Positions 14,871 to 15,917 of a stretch of 15,917 nucleotides of DNA are shown piece after piece. Origin of the DNA: Candidatus Nanohalarchaeota archaeon (GTDB lineage: Archaea > EX4484-52 > B79-G9). Where the stretch lies: the NCBI GenBank assembly GCA_003660865.1, contig QMVA01000014.1, positions 1 through 15,917 of the forward strand, read 5' to 3'. Numbering within the stretch: position 1 is the stretch's first letter; the number at the start of each line of letters is the position of its first letter. The position numbers and the translations under genes were made by a program. The notes beneath the pieces are model-generated. The model made no database searches and was not told the DNA's origin. It saw only the letters and a list, made by a program, of their open reading frames with translations.

Positions 14871-15917
14871 ATGATACGAGTCAAGAAAGAGGATGGAAAA
14901 ATCAAGGTTTTTTTCTTCTATGACAAGGATTATATTGCTAAGATTAAGAGCATAATAGGATATAAATGGCATGCTGATGAGAAATGTTGGAGTATTCCCT
15001 GTTCTGAATCCGGTAGGCTTTTGTCTGTGTTTGATGGAGTCAAAATTGAGGGTGATGGAGCGCAGATGGAAGATTTGAGAAGGGAGCTTGTTTCTAGAAA
15101 GTATAGTCTGAATACGATTAAGGGTTACATTCACTATAATGAGAAGTTCATTCAGTTTGCGGGTAAAGGCGCTTGTGAAATTGGTAATGATGATGTGAAG
15201 AGGTATTTGTTTTATCTTGCAGAGGATAAGGATTCTTCTGCTTCAACTTTGAATGGTGCGATTAATGCGCTGAGGTTTTATTATGGGGAGGTTTTGAAGA
15301 GACAGTTTGTTTATGATATTAAGAGGCCGAAGAAGGATAAGAGGCTGCCTGTTATTTTGAATCAGGAAGAGGTTATGCAGATACTTTCATCTGCTACGAA
15401 TATAAAACACAAAGCAATCTTAGGGCTTGTTTATTCTGCTGGTTTGAGGGTGAGTGAGGTTGTGAAGTTGAGAGTTGAGGATATTGATGCTGAGAGAAGA
15501 ATGATTCATATAAGATGTGCAAAGGGAAGAAAGGATAGGTATACTATGCTTTCGAGTGTAGCATTGGATATGATGAGGCAGTATCTGAAAGAATATGGTC
15601 AGTCTATATGGTTATTTCCCGGCAGGGATAGGGAAAAACATATCACGATTAGGAGCGCTGAGAAGATATTTTCGAATTCATGTAAGAGAGCAAATATTAA
15701 GAAGAATGTTACGGTTCATTCTCTGAGACATAGTTTTGCTACACATTTACTGGAAGGAGGTACAGACCTTAGATACATTCAGGAGTTGCTTGGCCATCAA
15801 AGTTCAAAGACGACGGAGATATATACTCATGTGAGCAATAAGGAGATAAATAAGATTAAAAGTCCTTTGGACAGCTTGCAGATAAAAATGAGTGAAAATG
15901 ATAGTGAAGATGAAAAT
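14871..15917 (+). CDS. Tyrosine recombinase/integrase, open at the window end
   Basis: 349 codons with no stop before the right edge, so the 3' end is missing, probably by only a few residues because the catalytic domain is complete. GGTG at 14861-14864 supports the ATG at 14871; in-frame GTG 14862 and TTG 14859 are less likely. Residues 1-56 form a small domain (FFYDKDYIAKIK...KWHADEKCWSIP) found ahead of some integrases. A SAM-like core-binding domain follows (67-155), then the catalytic domain with R193 (AGLRVSEV), K218 (AKGRKDR), H283 and R286 (HSLRHSFATHLL), H309 (LGHQ) and nucleophile Y318 (EIYTHV). All residues are present, so it should be active. It resembles XerA/XerC/D-type recombinases. 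Role may be element mobility or chromosome dimer resolution; no att site or tRNA is visible. Confidence 0.9.
   Translation, partial: MIRVKKEDGKIKVFFFYDKDYIAKIKSIIGYKWHADEKCWSIPCSESGRLLSVFDGVKIEGDGAQMEDLRRELVSRKYSLNTIKGYIHYNEKFIQFAGKGACEIGNDDVKRYLFYLAEDKDSSASTLNGAINALRFYYGEVLKRQFVYDIKRPKKDKRLPVILNQEEVMQILSSATNIKHKAILGLVYSAGLRVSEVVKLRVEDIDAERRMIHIRCAKGRKDRYTMLSSVALDMMRQYLKEYGQSIWLFPGRDREKHITIRSAEKIFSNSCKRANIKKNVTVHSLRHSFATHLLEGGTDLRYIQELLGHQSSKTTEIYTHVSNKEINKIKSPLDSLQIKMSENDSEDEN

Overview
The window most likely comes from an archaeon. The main evidence is an XPB-type helicase translationally coupled to a Bax1/DUF790 nuclease, an arrangement best known from archaea. Supporting signs are GGTG/GGTGGT Shine-Dalgarno sequences, TATA-like AT boxes before several transcription units, heavy use of AGG/AGA for arginine, and a XerA-like recombinase at the right edge. 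This rests on gene content only; no ribosomal or tRNA gene was seen, and a bacterium carrying these genes is not excluded. TGA ends many genes here, so the code is standard.

Left region (1-3304, + strand): a protein resembling the tail of SWIM zinc-finger proteins (128-685), three small conserved-looking proteins of unknown function (735-1043, 1291-1788, 1819-2247), and a gene for a three-helix membrane protein with an endonuclease/exonuclease/phosphatase (EEP) domain. The EEP gene is split by a one-base change in a run of nine T. The 247-base gap 1044-1290 holds two hairpins with an identical 18-base core but different outer stems, plus a third hairpin between them.

Middle region: the XPB-like helicase and Bax1-like nuclease overlap by 4 bases (3381-6505). 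The nuclease carries an in-frame GAAGGT repeat encoding a Glu-Gly run. Next come a solitary frameshifted HicB-like gene (6687-6921) and, on the minus strand, a SEC-C protein gene also split by a one-base frameshift (8384-6940) and lacking a normal start codon.

Right region (8479-15917, + strand): a compact run of a membrane-anchored TPR protein, a 1182-residue SNF2 ATPase with two SWIM zinc fingers, a Cys-rich SEC-C protein, a zinc-ribbon protein, a RecQ-C-like helix-turn-helix (HTH_40) protein and a tyrosine recombinase that runs off the window. The genes nearly touch or overlap and look like one operon. The combination of SNF2-SWIM motor, small zinc proteins, XPB-Bax1 helicase-nuclease, HicB, integrase and broken genes looks like a DNA-processing accessory island. 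The SNF2-SWIM operon with the small proteins at 735-2247 is the best candidate for an undescribed multi-gene system. Three one-base frameshifts within about 5.5 kb point either to indel errors in the assembly or to a decaying region. No gene-free stretch exceeds 300 bases.
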